NCBI GenBank assembly: GCA_022763485.1
Contig: JALEGX010000012.1
Span: 1-32,907, forward strand
From: Paracoccaceae bacterium
Lineage (GTDB): Bacteria; Pseudomonadota; Alphaproteobacteria; Rhodobacterales; Rhodobacteraceae
DNA: 32,907 nt
Reading direction: 5' to 3'
The notes under the pieces are model-generated. The model saw only the letters and a program-made list of their open reading frames with translations, was not told the origin of the DNA and ran no database searches. Numbering within the stretch: the first letter of the stretch is position 1; each line of letters begins with the position of its first letter. Positions 17,892 through 26,852 of this stretch are shown here, in pieces. Position numbers and translations under genes: made by a program.

Positions 17892-17905
17892 TTGATCTGA
17901 GTCAA
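17892..17905. promoter_or_regulatory. FNR box between fnrL and hemN
   Basis: TTGATCTGAGTCAA matches the consensus at 9 of 10 fixed bases. Its centre (17898.5) is 42 bp before the hemN ATG and only 20 bp before the fnrL ATG. It is well placed to activate hemN; for fnrL it would lie at or over the promoter, which fits repression. Confidence 0.88.
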
Positions 17906-17926
17906 GGATCGGCGATCAGGCCGGTT

Positions 17927-17934
17927 TATAGGGT
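17927..17934 (+). promoter_or_regulatory. Candidate -10 region of an FnrL-dependent hemN promoter
   Basis: TATAGGGT lies where a -10 element should be if the FNR box is centred at -41.5 and transcription starts at about 17940. That is one base before the hemN start codon. No ribosome binding site of the usual type precedes the ATG. Confidence 0.5.
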
Positions 17935-17940
17935 AGCCCC

Positions 17941-19296
17941 ATGACACAGAAAGCTCAATTGGCCAAGCTCGGATTATTCGATGCCAAAGTGCCGCGCTAC
18001 ACCAGTTATCCGACCGCACCCCACTTTCATAATGATGTGGGCCCGGATCTCTATGCGGACTGGATCCGCGGCATCAAACCGGGCAGCGCGGTTTCGCTTT
18101 ATGTCCATGTGCCGTTCTGTCGGCGCCTGTGCTGGTTCTGCGCCTGCCGGACGCAGGGCACCCAGAGCGACGCACCGGTGCGCGCCTATCTGGAAGTCCT
18201 GAAAGCCGAACTGGCGTTGCTGAAGTCTCAGCTGCCCGAAGGGGTAACGCTGTCACGTCTGCATTGGGGTGGCGGCACGCCGACGCTGCTTGCGCCTGAC
18301 ATGATGACCGAACTGGCCGAAACCATTGCCGATGTGGCCTCTTTCGCCCCCGGAGCAGAGTTTTCGGTCGAGATCGACCCGAATGAGATCGACGAAGCCC
18401 GTCTGGACGCGCTGGCCGCGGCCGGGATGAACCGCGCCTCTATCGGGGTTCAGGATTTCGATGACGAGATTCAGAAAACCATCGGCCGGATCCAGGGCTT
18501 CGATATCACGCGCGATGCGGTGGAAATGATTCGCGCCCGTGGCATTCACAGCCTGAACGCGGACATCCTGTTCGGCCTGCCGCATCAAAACGGGGCCCGG
18601 ATGACGGAGAGCGTTCAGAAACTGCTGTCGCTCAGCCCGGACCGCGTTGCGCTTTACGGCTACGCCCATGTGCCCTGGATGGCGCGCCGTCAGACGATGA
18701 TTCCCTCCGAAGCGCTGCCCACCCCCGAAGCACGCCTTGGCCTGTTCGAAACGGCGGCCAAACTGTTCAAATGGGACGGATACGAAGAAATCGGCATCGA
18801 CCACTTCGCCACCAAGGACGACGGGCTGACGATTGCGCAGAAGACAGGCAAGCTGAAGCGGAATTTCCAAGGTTACACCGACGACCAATCCGAAGTGCTG
18901 ATCGCCGTTGGCGCCTCTTCGATTGCCCGCTTCCCGCAGGGCTACGCCCAGAACGCACCGGCCACATCCGCCCATACCGCAGCCATCCGCGAAGGACGGT
19001 TCTCGACCTCGCGCGGGCATGTCTTCAGTGCGGAAGACAAACTTCGCGGACGCTTGATCGAGGCTCTGATGTGTGATTTCCGGATCAACACCGATGAGAT
19101 CCTGGAAAACTTCGACGTGTCGCGCAGCGAGCTGAATGCCCTCTTCAGCAAGGTTGCCGTCGATTTCCCGCAAATGCTCGAGATCTCGGCCAACGGTCTG
19201 GCAATCCCGGAATATGCGCGGCCGCTGACCCGGATGATCGCGCGTGGCTTTGATGCCTACGACCTGAGCAAGGCCGGTCACAGCTCTGCAATCTGA
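17941..19296 (+). CDS. hemN: Oxygen-independent coproporphyrinogen III oxidase HemN
   Basis: 451 residues. The N-terminus carries the HemN hallmark VPRYTSYPTAPHF. The radical-SAM cluster motif is C60-x3-C64-x2-C67 with the further C69 seen in E. coli HemN. HWGGGTP and NADILFGLPHQ are also conserved in radical-SAM coproporphyrinogen oxidases, and the C-terminal HemN domain is complete. The enzyme converts coproporphyrinogen III to protoporphyrinogen IX without oxygen, supplying haem when the oxygen-dependent HemF cannot work. It diverges from fnrL and is probably an FnrL target. Confidence 0.96.
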   Translation: MTQKAQLAKLGLFDAKVPRYTSYPTAPHFHNDVGPDLYADWIRGIKPGSAVSLYVHVPFCRRLCWFCACRTQGTQSDAPVRAYLEVLKAELALLKSQLPEGVTLSRLHWGGGTPTLLAPDMMTELAETIADVASFAPGAEFSVEIDPNEIDEARLDALAAAGMNRASIGVQDFDDEIQKTIGRIQGFDITRDAVEMIRARGIHSLNADILFGLPHQNGARMTESVQKLLSLSPDRVALYGYAHVPWMARRQTMIPSEALPTPEARLGLFETAAKLFKWDGYEEIGIDHFATKDDGLTIAQKTGKLKRNFQGYTDDQSEVLIAVGASSIARFPQGYAQNAPATSAHTAAIREGRFSTSRGHVFSAEDKLRGRLIEALMCDFRINTDEILENFDVSRSELNALFSKVAVDFPQMLEISANGLAIPEYARPLTRMIARGFDAYDLSKAGHSSAI

Positions 19297-19312
19297 ACAA
19301 AAAATAGGCGAA

Positions 19313-19348
19313 AACTGACCGCCTATCGTTTTCGATAGGTGGACAGTT
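19313..19348. repeat. 36-bp inverted repeat with a lux-box-like core
   Basis: Two 16-base arms match at 14 positions around TTTT. The core CTATCGTTTTCGATAG is a perfect dyad of the CT-N12-AG form seen in LuxR/LasR-type binding sites. It begins 16 bp after the hemN stop. It could instead be a hairpin in the hemN 3' region, but no T-run follows on the plus strand, so a terminator for hemN is doubtful. Confidence 0.5.
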
Positions 19349-19375
19349 CAGCGAATTTGGCCAGGATCATCCCTG

Positions 19376-19504
19376 CTCAAGATTGGTAATTTGGGCCCTG
19401 CAAGGTTCGATTTGTCGAACTGGGTTCGAAAACACCAGAGTTCAGTTAAGCAGCCAAATCTCATTACAAAATAAAGGCCGGGATCCGTGAGCCCGGCCTT
19501 TTTT
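19376..19504 (+). ncRNA. Possible small RNA between hemN and the LuxR-type gene
   Basis: The stretch has no convincing reading frame. It contains a perfect small hairpin (GTTCGA/TCGAAC, 19405-19420) and ends in a strong plus-strand terminator, 177 bp or more after the hemN stop. A GATCAT hexamer at 19365-19370 could be a -10, placed correctly behind the palindrome at 19313-19348. The 5' end given is a guess from that spacing. It may simply be the hemN 3' untranslated region. Confidence 0.25.
19473..19504 (+). terminator. Intrinsic terminator (plus strand) before the LuxR-type gene
   Basis: AAAGGCCGGG pairs with CCCGGCCTTT around a 9-base loop, continuing into TTT. It is placed to stop plus-strand transcription from hemN or a small RNA, and the A-run on the left lets it also work for the LuxR-type gene on the minus strand. 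Confidence 0.88.
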
Positions 19505-19531
19505 GCGTTTGCGCGCAACGCCTCTCAGCGA

Positions 19532-20278
19532 TCATTCCAGCAATTGCATGCGGATCGCGATGGCCAGCGCCTCTTCCCGTGTCCGGGCGCCCAGCTTGGA
19601 CCTGACAGATAGCAGGGTCTTTCGCACCGTGACCTCAGCGATATCCAGATCATGTGCAATCCGGGTGTTCTGCAAACCGTTGGCCAGCCCCATCAGGACC
19701 TGGCGTTCACGGACGGTCAGCTTTTCCCGGCGCAGCTCGCGCAGCCCCTGTGCCAGGATGCTGTCTTCCGCCCCCTCCACCGGGTCCACGAAAGCCGCAA
19801 TCAGCGTCGACGCATGGCGGATTCGGGCCAGCTGTTCCTCACCAAAATGGGTCAGGTCCTCATCGGTACAGAAGGTGACGCATTTTTTGCTATGGGCCGG
19901 GCCACCCGCAAAGAGGTTGGATTTCATCATGGTGAAGCCCGCGTCTTTGAGGCCCCAGTTCAGTTCCAGCGCCTTTTTCGAAGGGGCTTCGGTCCGTTTC
20001 ATGCCGCCGGCCACCGCCAGATCGCCCAGCGTTTCCCGTTGCAGGTTCAAAAGGAACGGATCCGCTTCGTAGTAGGCCTTGTCCACATATTCCTGCAGCC
20101 ATGCCGGATCTGCCGAACTTTGCGCCCAATATGGGGTGATGCTGCGTGTATCCACGACCGCAATGGTCAGCCCATTTCCACCCAAGGCGTAGATGGCTTC
20201 ATTCGCAACTTGCCATCTCTTTTCAGCAGACCGCGCCGCAGAAAGCCGGTCTATCAGATCGATCGAAGCATTCAGCAT
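19532..20278 (-). CDS. LuxR-family regulator with autoinducer-binding domain (LuxR solo)
   Basis: 248 residues. Residues about 15-165 form an autoinducer-binding domain, keeping W60, Y64, D73 and P74 in the exact spacing of TraR W57, Y61, D70 and P71. The position equal to TraR W85 is not tryptophan, so the ligand may not be a standard acyl-homoserine lactone. The C-terminal LuxR helix-turn-helix (LTVRERQVLMGLANGL, then AEVTVRKTLLSVRSKLGA) is complete. No luxI-type synthase lies in the window. It starts 53 bp after the yejF stop on the same strand and may be read from the yej transcript. Confidence 0.9.
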   Translation of the reverse strand: MLNASIDLIDRLSAARSAEKRWQVANEAIYALGGNGLTIAVVDTRSITPYWAQSSADPAWLQEYVDKAYYEADPFLLNLQRETLGDLAVAGGMKRTEAPSKKALELNWGLKDAGFTMMKSNLFAGGPAHSKKCVTFCTDEDLTHFGEEQLARIRHASTLIAAFVDPVEGAEDSILAQGLRELRREKLTVRERQVLMGLANGLQNTRIAHDLDIAEVTVRKTLLSVRSKLGARTREEALAIAIRMQLLE

Positions 20279-20331
20279 GGCCCATTCGCACCTGTTTGCC
20301 TGAAAACGTCAAGGCGGCACGGTGCCTTACG

Positions 20332-21912
20332 TCACGAAGCCGCAGCAAGAAGGGTTCGGGTATATTCGGTCTGCGGGTTCTGAAACAGGTCTTCGACAGC
20401 ACCATATTCCACGAAATCACCCTGCTTCATCACCACCACGTTATGGGACATCGCCCGCACCACCTTCAGGTCGTGGCTGATGAACAGATAGGCCAGCCCA
20501 TAGCGTTTCTGCAGATCCCGCAGCAGATCGACGATCTGCACCTGCACGGTCATGTCCAGGGCCGAAGTCGGCTCATCCAGAACCACCAGTTTCGGCCGCA
20601 GAACCATCGCCCGGGCAATGGCGATACGCTGTCTCTGGCCACCGGAAAACTCATGCGGGTAGCGGTCCATCTGTGCCGGGTCCAGTCCAACCTCCGTCAT
20701 CACCTCGGCCACCAGCTCCCGTGGGGCGCGATGCTGGTCGACCTGGTGAACGCTCAGACCTTCGGAAATAATCTGCGCACAGGTCATCCGCGGGCTCAGC
20801 GCGCCGAAGGGATCCTGGAACACGATCTGCATGTCCTTGCGCAGCTTGCGCAGATCACGCGTGGACCATTTGCGCAGGTCGTCGCCCTTGAAGGTGACTT
20901 TGCCCTCGGAAGCGATCAGTCGCATGATCGCCAGCGCCAGCGTTGTCTTGCCGGACCCCGATTCCCCGACAATGCCCAGCGTCTCCCCCTCCCGCACCGT
21001 GATCGCACAGGGGTTCACCGCTTTGACATGGCCAACGGTCCGTTTCAGAAAACCACGCTGGATCGGGAACCAGACCTTCAGGTCCTCGGTCGCCACCAGC
21101 TCCTGTGCGCCAGCGGGAATGGGCTCAGGCGCGCCAGAAGGCTCTGCCGCCAGCAGCATCTGGGTGTAGGGATGCTGCGGATTGGCAAAGATCTGTGCGG
21201 TGGGGCCGGTTTCAACGATCTTGCCGTCCTTCATCACACAGACCCGGTCCGCAATCTTGCGCACGATGCCCAGGTCGTGGGTGATGAACAGCAGCCCCAT
21301 GTCTTCGGTCTGTTTGAGCTCTGCGAGCAGCTCCAGGATCTGCGCCTGAATGGTGACATCCAGCGCGGTGGTGGGTTCATCCGCAATCAGGATGTCGGGC
21401 TTGTTGGCCAGCGCCATGGCAATCATCACCCGCTGGCGTTGACCGCCAGACAACTGATGCGGATAGGCCCCGAGCCTGCTTTCAGGATCGCGGATGCCCA
21501 CCTTGTTCAACAACTCCAGAATGCGCTGCCGCGCCTCATCGCCCAGCACGCCCTGGTGCAGCGCCAGCGATTCCTCCAGCTGCTTTTCGATGGTGTGCAG
21601 CGGGTTGAGCGACGTCATCGGCTCCTGAAAAATGAAGCTGATGTCGTTGCCCCGCACATCCATCAGTGTGCGGTCGCTGGCCCCGATCATCTCTTGCCCG
21701 TTATAGGTCACGGACCCTTCGACCTGCGCACTTTCCCCCAGCAACGATACCGTCGACAGGGCCGAAACCGATTTGCCCGACCCGGATTCGCCCACCAGCG
21801 CGACCGTTTCGCCCCGATCCACGGTAAAGGACACGCCCTGCACCGCTTGGGTCACCTTGCCGTCCTGCCGGAAGGACACACGCAGGTTCTGAACCTCCAA
21901 CAAAGCGGTCAT
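20332..21912 (-). CDS. yejF: Peptide ABC transporter ATP-binding protein YejF (two fused ATPase domains)
   Basis: 526 residues with two complete ABC ATPase domains. Walker A is [12 protein letters not shown] and [12 protein letters not shown], the signature [15 protein letters not shown] and [15 protein letters not shown], and Walker [13 protein letters not shown] and [12 protein letters not shown]. The tandem architecture is that of YejF, which powers the YejABEF importer for oligopeptides and, in E. coli, microcin C. The gene overlaps yejE by 4 bp (ATGA), so they are translationally coupled. Both nucleotide sites look intact. Confidence 0.94.
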   Translation of the reverse strand: MTALLEVQNLRVSFRQDGKVTQAVQGVSFTVDRGETVALVGESGSGKSVSALSTVSLLGESAQVEGSVTYNGQEMIGASDRTLMDVRGNDISFIFQEPMTSLNPLHTIEKQLEESLALHQGVLGDEARQRILELLNKVGIRDPESRLGAYPHQLSGGQRQRVMIAMALANKPDILIADEPTTALDVTIQAQILELLAELKQTEDMGLLFITHDLGIVRKIADRVCVMKDGKIVETGPTAQIFANPQHPYTQMLLAAEPSGAPEPIPAGAQELVATEDLKVWFPIQRGFLKRTVGHVKAVNPCAITVREGETLGIVGESGSGKTTLALAIMRLIASEGKVTFKGDDLRKWSTRDLRKLRKDMQIVFQDPFGALSPRMTCAQIISEGLSVHQVDQHRAPRELVAEVMTEVGLDPAQMDRYPHEFSGGQRQRIAIARAMVLRPKLVVLDEPTSALDMTVQVQIVDLLRDLQKRYGLAYLFISHDLKVVRAMSHNVVVMKQGDFVEYGAVEDLFQNPQTEYTRTLLAAAS

Positions 21913-23024
21913 GAGAATGTCTTTCTGGGATCAAAGGCATCCCGCACGCCTTCGAAGATGAAGACCAGAAGCGAGAGCATGATGGCAAAGGTGAAGAAGG
22001 CGGTGAAGGCCAGCCAGGGCGCTTGCAGGTTCTGTTTGGCTTGCAGCGTCAGCTCCCCCAGCGACGGGGCCGAGGACGGCAGGCCGAAACCCAGGAAGTC
22101 CAGCGAGGCCAGCCCGCCAATCGCACCGGTCACGATGAACGGCAGAATGGTCAGCGTCGCGACCATCGCGTTGGGCAGCATATGGCGGAACATGATGGTC
22201 CAGTCGCTGACCCCCAGCGCACGGGCGGCCCGAACATACTCTAGGTTCCGTGCCCGCAGGAATTCAGCCCGGACCACGCCCACCAGCGCCGTCCAACCGA
22301 ACAGGATGGAGATGAAGACCAGCATCCAGAAACTGCGTTGGAAGATCGAGAACATGATGATGATCACATACAGGCCCGGCGTCGCCGCCCAGATCTCGAT
22401 CACCCGTTGCAGGATCAGGTCCAGCCGTCCGCCAAAGAACCCCTGAATTGCACCCGCCATCACACCAATGATCGAGGCCACACAGGTGACGATCAGGGCA
22501 AAGAGCACCGACAACCGGAAGCCATAAATCACCCGTGCCAGAACATCACGTTTGGTGTCATCGGTGCCCAGCAGGTTCTGCCCGTTGGGCGGCAGCGGGG
22601 CCGCGCCGGGGCGATCAACGGAGGTGTCGAAGGAATAGGGGATCGGCGGCCAGATCGACCACCCCTTGTAGAAGCCCTCCACCCCGTCACCATAGGACCC
22701 ATCCTCGATACCCTCCAGAATGCCTTCGGGATCGTCAAAGCAATCCTCGATCCCGCCACTGGCGATCAGACAGCGGACTTCCGGATCGCGATAGATCGCT
22801 TCGGTCTGGAAATCGCCGCCAAAGGCAGTTTCGGGATAGAACTTGAAGATCGGCATCCGAAGCTCACCCCGGTAGCTGACCAGGATCGGCTTGTCATTGG
22901 CCAGGAACTCGGCAAACAAGGTCAACCCGAAGAGCAGCGAAAACAGGATCAGCGACCAGAAGGCACGGCGATTGCGACGGAAGTTGCGCCAGCGGCGGCG
23001 GGCAAGCGGCGACATCATGCTCAA
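21909..23024 (-). CDS. yejE: Peptide ABC transporter permease YejE
   Basis: 371 residues. The N-terminus ([19 protein letters not shown], then [16 protein letters not shown]) is characteristic of YejE, followed by a long periplasmic loop and five membrane helices. The EAA-type coupling motif lies around [20 protein letters not shown]. It pairs with YejB to form the inner-membrane channel. It overlaps both neighbours by 4 bp. Confidence 0.94.
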   Translation of the reverse strand: MSMMSPLARRRWRNFRRNRRAFWSLILFSLLFGLTLFAEFLANDKPILVSYRGELRMPIFKFYPETAFGGDFQTEAIYRDPEVRCLIASGGIEDCFDDPEGILEGIEDGSYGDGVEGFYKGWSIWPPIPYSFDTSVDRPGAAPLPPNGQNLLGTDDTKRDVLARVIYGFRLSVLFALIVTCVASIIGVMAGAIQGFFGGRLDLILQRVIEIWAATPGLYVIIIMFSIFQRSFWMLVFISILFGWTALVGVVRAEFLRARNLEYVRAARALGVSDWTIMFRHMLPNAMVATLTILPFIVTGAIGGLASLDFLGFGLPSSAPSLGELTLQAKQNLQAPWLAFTAFFTFAIMLSLLVFIFEGVRDAFDPRKTFS

Positions 23025-24115
23025 CCCTCCCGCTTTTCAAAGTCGATGCGTGGATCGACAAGGACATACATCAGGTCCGACAGGATGCCGATCAGCAGGC
23101 CGATCAGGCCAAAGACGAACAGCGTGCCGAACATGATCGGATAATCCCGTGCGACCGTGGCCTCAAAGCCCAGACGCCCAAGCCCATCCAGCGAAAAGAT
23201 CGTCTCGATGATCAGTGACCCGCCCAGAAACACCGACAGGAACACCGCCGGAAAGCCCGAAATCACGATCAGCATCGCATTGCGGAACACGTGACCATAG
23301 AGCACGCGGGATTCCGACAGCCCCTTGGCGCGCGCGGTGATTACATACTGTTTCTTGATCTCATCCAGGAATGAGTTCTTGGTAAGCAGCGTCAGCGTGG
23401 CAAAGGCCGAAATCGTGTAGGCGGTGATCGGCAGCACGATGTGCCACAGGTAATCCATCGCCTTGCCCCAGAGCGACAGCGTTTCCCAATTGTCGGATGT
23501 CAGCCCCCGCAACGGGAAGATCTGCCAGTAGGAACCACCGGCGAAGAGAACCAGCAGCAGGATGGCGAACAGGAAACCGGGGATGGCATAGGCTGCGATG
23601 ATGGCTCCACTGGTCCAGGTGTCGAACCGCGATCCATCCTTGACCGCCTTGCGGATGCCCAGCGGGATCGAGATCACATAGGCGATCAGCGTCGACCACA
23701 GGCCCAGGGTGATCGAAACGGGCATCTTTTCAAGCACCAGGTCAAAAACATCGATCTTGCGGAAATAGCTCTCGCCAAAATCGAGGCGCATGTAGTTCCA
23801 CATCATGTTCAGGAACCGTTCCAGCGGCGGCTTGTCCAGACCGAACTGCTCTTCCAGTTCCTTGATGAACTCGGGCGGCAACCCCCGTGCGCCGACATAA
23901 TTGTCGGTGAAACTGTTGGATTGCGTGTCCAGTTGCTGCGTGTCGCTGCCCTGACCGGCAAAGCCTTCGAACACGTCGCCACCACCCTGGATCTGGGCAA
24001 TGGCCTGTTCAACAGGGCCACCCGGCACAAACTGTACCAGCACGAAATTGACCACCATGATCCCGATCAGCGTCGGAATGACCAACAGCAGTCGGCGAAG
24101 GATATACGCGCCCAT
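23021..24115 (-). CDS. yejB: Peptide ABC transporter permease YejB
   Basis: 364 residues. It opens [19 protein letters not shown] and [18 protein letters not shown], close to the E. coli YejB N-terminus, then a periplasmic insertion and the permease domain with [19 protein letters not shown] as the EAA loop. Partner of YejE. It lies 9 bp after the yejA stop and overlaps yejE by 4 bp, so yejABEF is one operon. Confidence 0.94.
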   Translation of the reverse strand: MGAYILRRLLLVIPTLIGIMVVNFVLVQFVPGGPVEQAIAQIQGGGDVFEGFAGQGSDTQQLDTQSNSFTDNYVGARGLPPEFIKELEEQFGLDKPPLERFLNMMWNYMRLDFGESYFRKIDVFDLVLEKMPVSITLGLWSTLIAYVISIPLGIRKAVKDGSRFDTWTSGAIIAAYAIPGFLFAILLLVLFAGGSYWQIFPLRGLTSDNWETLSLWGKAMDYLWHIVLPITAYTISAFATLTLLTKNSFLDEIKKQYVITARAKGLSESRVLYGHVFRNAMLIVISGFPAVFLSVFLGGSLIIETIFSLDGLGRLGFEATVARDYPIMFGTLFVFGLIGLLIGILSDLMYVLVDPRIDFEKREG

Positions 24116-24124
24116 GTGTCCGCC

Positions 24125-26032
24125 TTAACGCAATGCACCGGATGCCTTGAGCGCTTCGGCCCGATCGGCATCAATCCACCACAGGTCCTCAACCCCCAAC
24201 GCGAAGGGCGGCAGCTTTTCGGGATAGGCGTACATGTCCCAATAGGCGACCCAGTATTTGCCCAGATACCAGGTGGGCACCATGAAGCGTTTGGCCCGCA
24301 GCACCCGGTCCAGCGCCCGGACATTGGCCTGCAATTCCGGTGCTGTCTTTGCGGCAACGATCCCGTCGATCAACGGTTCGATATCCGGTCCATGAACACC
24401 CGACGGGTTGAACACGGAGTATGCGGCGTCCTTGGTTCCGAACTGCTGGTACAGCCCGGTCGACGGCTGCAGCGACATCCGGTAGGCGCCCATGATCATG
24501 TCAAAGTCGCGATCCCGGCGACGCAGGGTGAATTGGGACGGATCGACCCGGTTGTAGGACGCATCCACCCCCATGACACGCAGATTGTCGACATAGGGGC
24601 GCAGGATCCGCTCCAGCGTGGGCTGATCGGCCAGGAACTCGATCTTCATCACATCGCCCGCCGCGTTCCGGCGCATCCCGTCGTCACCTACGCTCCAGCC
24701 CGCTTCATCCAGCAGCTTCATCGCACGGCGCAGGTTGCGGCGATCGGTCTGGCGGGCGGCCTTGGAGCTGTGTGCCATGACCGGCTCCTCGCTCAGGATC
24801 GACGGATCGAGCGCATCGCCCAGCCCCTGCAGAACCTCCAGCTCGCGCCCTTCGGGCAATCCCCGCGCCTGCAGGTCGGTGCCTTCCCAGAAGGAGTGCC
24901 GCTGCTGAAACAGGCCGTATTGCAGGCTTTCGTTGGTCCAGGCGAAGTTATAGGCCAGCTGCATCGCTTCGCGCACGCGGATGTCCTGAAAGATCGGACG
25001 GGACATGTTCATGATGAAGCCGCCCGCGTTCGGTACGTCCCCATCCGCAAATTCGCCCTTGATCACCAGACCATCGTTGATTGCCGGGAAATCATAGGCA
25101 GTTGCCCAGCTCTTGGAGTTGTTTTCCTGGCGCAGCGTGAATTCACCAGCCTTGAACCCCTCCATCGCGGCAACGGAATCGCCAAAATACTCGATCCGGA
25201 TGCTGTCATAGTTGTTGCGCCCCACGTTGACGTTCACATGGTCGCCCCAATAGTCTGGGTTGCGGCGATAAACGATCCGGCGGTTGATGTCGTAGCTCTC
25301 CAGCACGTAGGGCCCGGATCCGACGCCCGGTTCCAGACGCGGTTCATCCAGCCTGCGGTTTTCCGGATCCGCGTCGAACCACGCCTTGGAAAACACCGGT
25401 GTGCCGCCCACTTGAGTGATCAGCGCACGGCGCGGGAAATCCGGTGAGAAATAGAACTTCACCTTGTGCGGGCCCAGCGCTTCGGCCTTGGGGATCCGCG
25501 CCCGCACGGCATCCGCATAAGATTTCAGCCCCTGCTCCAGCAGGATGTTGTGAGAGAACACCACATCCTCGGCCGTGACGGGCGTGCCATCGGAAAAGCG
25601 CGCTTCGGGGCGCATGTTGAAGATGACCCAATCCTGGCTTTCGGGATATTCCAGACTTTCGGCCAGAAGCCCGTAATACGCGGCCGGCTCATCATAAGAC
25701 GGAAACAACAGGGATTCGTATTGATCGGCGGCGCGCGCACCAGCCCGGCCCTTGCGCGTGAAAGGGTTGAAACTGTCAAAGGTGCCCTGCGTTGCGTAGG
25801 ACAGCTCGCCCCCTTTCGGGGCTTCGGGGTTCACGTATTCGAAATGCGCGAAACCGGCCGGATACTTCAGATCGCCGAATTCGGAAAAGCCGTGGCTGGT
25901 TGTCGTCTCAGGCTCGGACGCAAATGCAGCCCCCGCAAGGATCGCAAAACTGATGAACACTCCGCAAAGCAGGTTCAGCTGTCGGTTGGGCTTTATCGTC
26001 AACGAACGCGCCGCCGCGCGGGGGGGTCTCAT
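24125..26032 (-). CDS. yejA: Extracellular solute-binding protein YejA (family 5)
   Basis: 635 residues. The N-terminus has basic residues and a hydrophobic stretch (LLCGVFISFAILAGAAFA), a signal peptide likely cut before SEPETT. The mature part is a family 5 binding protein, with HGFSEFGDLKYPAGFAHF and the following VNPEAPKGG typical of YejA. It captures oligopeptides in the periplasm for YejBEF. The ATG has a GGAAGAG ribosome binding site. It is the first gene of the operon; its promoter should lie in the 145 bp before it, but I see no clear -35/-10 there. Confidence 0.93.
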   Translation of the reverse strand: MRPPRAAARSLTIKPNRQLNLLCGVFISFAILAGAAFASEPETTTSHGFSEFGDLKYPAGFAHFEYVNPEAPKGGELSYATQGTFDSFNPFTRKGRAGARAADQYESLLFPSYDEPAAYYGLLAESLEYPESQDWVIFNMRPEARFSDGTPVTAEDVVFSHNILLEQGLKSYADAVRARIPKAEALGPHKVKFYFSPDFPRRALITQVGGTPVFSKAWFDADPENRRLDEPRLEPGVGSGPYVLESYDINRRIVYRRNPDYWGDHVNVNVGRNNYDSIRIEYFGDSVAAMEGFKAGEFTLRQENNSKSWATAYDFPAINDGLVIKGEFADGDVPNAGGFIMNMSRPIFQDIRVREAMQLAYNFAWTNESLQYGLFQQRHSFWEGTDLQARGLPEGRELEVLQGLGDALDPSILSEEPVMAHSSKAARQTDRRNLRRAMKLLDEAGWSVGDDGMRRNAAGDVMKIEFLADQPTLERILRPYVDNLRVMGVDASYNRVDPSQFTLRRRDRDFDMIMGAYRMSLQPSTGLYQQFGTKDAAYSVFNPSGVHGPDIEPLIDGIVAAKTAPELQANVRALDRVLRAKRFMVPTWYLGKYWVAYWDMYAYPEKLPPFALGVEDLWWIDADRAEALKASGALR

Positions 26033-26177
26033 CAGGCTCTTCCTCCGTCACATGCGCCCGTATTCGTTTCGGGCACTTGGCTGTTGCCTAAAGCTAATAG
26101 TGCGACAGGAAAACATTCAAGACGAGAAAAGGTCATCAATGCGTGAAGCCTGCGTGCGCCGCCCCTCAAACGCAGAA

Positions 26178-26202
26178 AAGCCGCAGCGCTGTGCTGCGGC
26201 TT
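26178..26202 (-). terminator. Intrinsic terminator after the cytochrome c gene
   Basis: AAGCCGCAGC pairs with GCTGCGGCTT around a 5-base loop; on the minus strand it is followed by TTCTGCG, giving four T residues. It lies 29 bp after the stop of the cytochrome c gene and separates it from yejA. Confidence 0.85.
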
Positions 26203-26230
26203 CTTATCAACTGTCGCTGATCGGGAAAGA

Positions 26231-26731
26231 TCAGTTGTTCAGGCTGTCCAGATACGCGATCAGGTTGACGCGATCTTTGACTTTCTTCAGGCCTGCAAAG
26301 GACATGGAGGTGCCGGAAACGGCTGCGCTCGGCTTGGTCAGGAACGCATCCAGCTCTTCCGGGGTCCATTCACCGCCCTTGCTGGACATCGCACCGGAGT
26401 AGCTGAACCCGTCAGCTGCAGCGACCGCACGGCCAACGATGCCGTACAGGTGCGGGCCGGTCGAGTTTGCGCCATCTTCCAGCTTGTGGCAGGCCGAGCA
26501 TTTCTTGAACACCTTGGCGCCTTTGCTTGCGTCAGCAGCCGCCAGCAGCTCTTCGAAGCTGACTTCCTCTTCCGCTTCGGCAGCACCTGCCTGTTCAACC
26601 TCGATCACATAGGAAGCCTGGCCATGGCTGTCCATGTGATACAGCCCCTCTGCGGCCCACTTGCCGAGAAGGAACACGAGTAGCGCGCCGAAAAGACCGG
26701 CTGCCGCTTTGGTAAGTGTCATCGTATCCAT
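26231..26731 (-). CDS. Membrane-anchored cytochrome c (CycM / cytochrome c-y / c552 type)
   Basis: 166 residues from ATG at 26731 (MDTM; a second ATG lies three codons in). An uncleaved N-terminal helix (AAAGLFGALLVFLLGKWAAE) anchors it, then an acidic Ala/Glu-rich linker, then a class I cytochrome c domain with C78-SA-C81-H82 and M143 (GTSMSFAG) as the likely sixth haem ligand. Proteins of this type in Rhodobacter and Paracoccus carry electrons from the bc1 complex to terminal oxidases, so this may feed the cbb3 oxidase in this window. The frame is open further upstream, but that part is not hydrophobic and lacks a good start. It diverges from pheA. Confidence 0.9.
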   Translation of the reverse strand: MDTMTLTKAAAGLFGALLVFLLGKWAAEGLYHMDSHGQASYVIEVEQAGAAEAEEEVSFEELLAAADASKGAKVFKKCSACHKLEDGANSTGPHLYGIVGRAVAAADGFSYSGAMSSKGGEWTPEELDAFLTKPSAAVSGTSMSFAGLKKVKDRVNLIAYLDSLNN

Positions 26732-26852
26732 GTTGATCGCGAGTCCATTTGATCTGTTTGCAGGCGTGTCTAAGGCTTCCCCTTTCAACTGGCAAGGTAT
26801 AGACAGCGCGACCAAACGCCCAAGTGTTACATATTTGCAGGGAAAACATGTG

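Noticed and set aside
17879-18019. Longer FnrL N-terminus
   Set aside because: It would run through the FNR box and into hemN. The ATG at 17878 puts the cysteines at the positions known for FnrL.
19403-19432. Repeated TTCGAA-type motifs resembling a tRNA T-loop
   Set aside because: No acceptor stem, anticodon arm or CCA can be placed around them.
26731-26765. Half FNR sites (TTGAT) upstream of the cytochrome c gene
   Set aside because: TTGATCGCGAGTC and TTGATCTGTTTGCA have only one good half each; not enough to call a box.
26661-26852. Longer N-terminus for prephenate dehydratase
   Set aside because: It overlaps the divergent cytochrome c gene and its promoter region; the ATG at 26853 matches the family start.
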